From assembly GCA_021397835.1 (NCBI GenBank), contig JAJFZO010000566.1, forward strand, positions 1,488,001 to 1,552,000: DNA of 64,000 nucleotides. Reading direction: 5' to 3'. Below, piece after piece: positions 63,411 through 64,000 of the stretch. Under the pieces are notes generated by a model. The model was not told the DNA's origin and ran no database searches. It saw only the letters and a program-made list of their open reading frames with translations. The stretch comes from Moringa oleifera. Its lineage: Eukaryota; Streptophyta; Magnoliopsida; Brassicales; Moringaceae. Numbering within the stretch: position 1 is the stretch's first letter; the number at the start of each line of letters is the position of its first letter. The position numbers were made by a program, and so were the translations under genes.

Positions 63411-63986
63411 GTGTTCTTCCCTTAATCGTCTGCGCTGTTCTCATATTGGGAAATTAAGCGTTTTTAGTCGTTGAATTCTCTTAATTAGGAGCAAATAATG
63501 TAATTTTATCTGCAATCTCATAGTTGATTAGTCTTACAACGCGTTCGATCAGTTTGATAACATAATTCATGTGGTGGAATTTCTTGTTTTCATGAAGAGC
63601 TTTTCTTGTATTAGGCGTTATGAGGAGTGATTTTTAAGGCTTTGGAAAAACATTTTGATGAATATCGAGGTTTTTATCTGGTTTAATGTGTTTTGTCATA
63701 AAATAATTGGAAAACAGAAAGAAATACGGATTGTAAAGTTTACATTACTTAGGAATTTGGGAACTAGAATTTTCTGATAATTGTTTCTTTTTAGTTCACC
63801 AAAAGTTTGGTCTGTAGACTGTTAGTCTGGCAAAACTATGTAGTGGATTCACATTTTGAGTGAAAGATTTTAGTTTTTCCATTTCCCGTGTATTGAGCAT
63901 AGGTTTACCTGTACATAAATTATTGATATTAAAATGAGTGATAATGAAAGGTGTCTGATATTTGGTGCTCTTTCTATGTTTTGTAG

Positions 63987-64000
63987 ATGTCATATTCAAG
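63987..64000 (+). CDS. Start of a gene cut by the window edge, possibly SR45a-like
   Basis: A good acceptor (TTTTGTAG) at 63986 is followed directly by ATG TCA TAT TCA AG, i.e. M-S-Y-S-(R/S). As I recall, Arabidopsis SR45a-type RNA-binding splicing factors begin MSYSR, and the upstream island looks like a promoter with a noncoding first exon. Only four complete codons are visible, so the identity is a guess. Confidence 0.3.

Noticed and set aside
63215..63457. 80-codon frame before the right-edge gene
   Set aside because: It covers promoter motifs and a probable noncoding first exon and resembles nothing known.

Overview
The window is nuclear DNA of a flowering plant, most likely a eudicot. 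The genes are split by GT-AG introns, lie far apart in very AT-rich intergenic DNA, have CT/GA-rich leaders, and encode plant-specific families (a BRH1-type RING-H2 protein, a CCT-motif protein, a plant BTB/POZ protein). I cannot name the species. There are six complete protein genes and the probable start of a seventh. Exons were assembled by hand from splice sites, reading phase and remembered family sequence, so they are predictions without transcript evidence.

Layout: (1) 1788-4203, minus: two-exon BTB/POZ protein (648 aa). (2) 4204-15695: 11.5 kb of AT-rich DNA without a supported gene. (3) 15696-16202, plus: intronless BRH1-like RING-H2 E3 ligase (168 aa), followed by a 55-bp minisatellite. 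(4) 19839-24635, minus: eight-exon PLAC8-family cysteine-rich membrane protein (258 aa) with coding exons of only 22 and 19 nt. It is divergent from (5) 25525-26896, plus: four-exon CCT-motif regulator (348 aa), whose leader carries two upstream ORFs. (6) 26897-36778: 9.9 kb of AT-rich DNA with a three-copy tandem repeat, a 46-bp duplication and copies of a dispersed AT-rich repeat. (7) 36779-45762, minus: twenty-exon XPB helicase of TFIIH (766 aa), with a degenerate L1-type LINE lying antisense in intron 6. (8) 45763-50169: divergent intergenic region with a possible LTR remnant. (9) 50170-62279, plus: fifteen-exon beta-adaptin of the AP-1/AP-2 clathrin adaptors (903 aa), with a second, longer decayed LINE in sense in intron 2. 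(10) 62280-64000: 3' flank, then a promoter-like region and a probable first coding exon cut by the window edge (the first residues recall SR45a-like splicing factors).

The genes form no pathway or operon: XPB serves transcription and DNA repair, beta-adaptin vesicle traffic, BRH1 ubiquitination, and the CCT protein transcription. The most unusual features are LINE remnants in introns of both neighbouring housekeeping genes, the microexons of the PLAC8 gene, the uORFs of the CCT gene, and a dispersed AT-rich repeat family recognisable by a core near GCTACCAACAT. I found no convincing novel biological system, tRNA, rRNA or CRISPR array.
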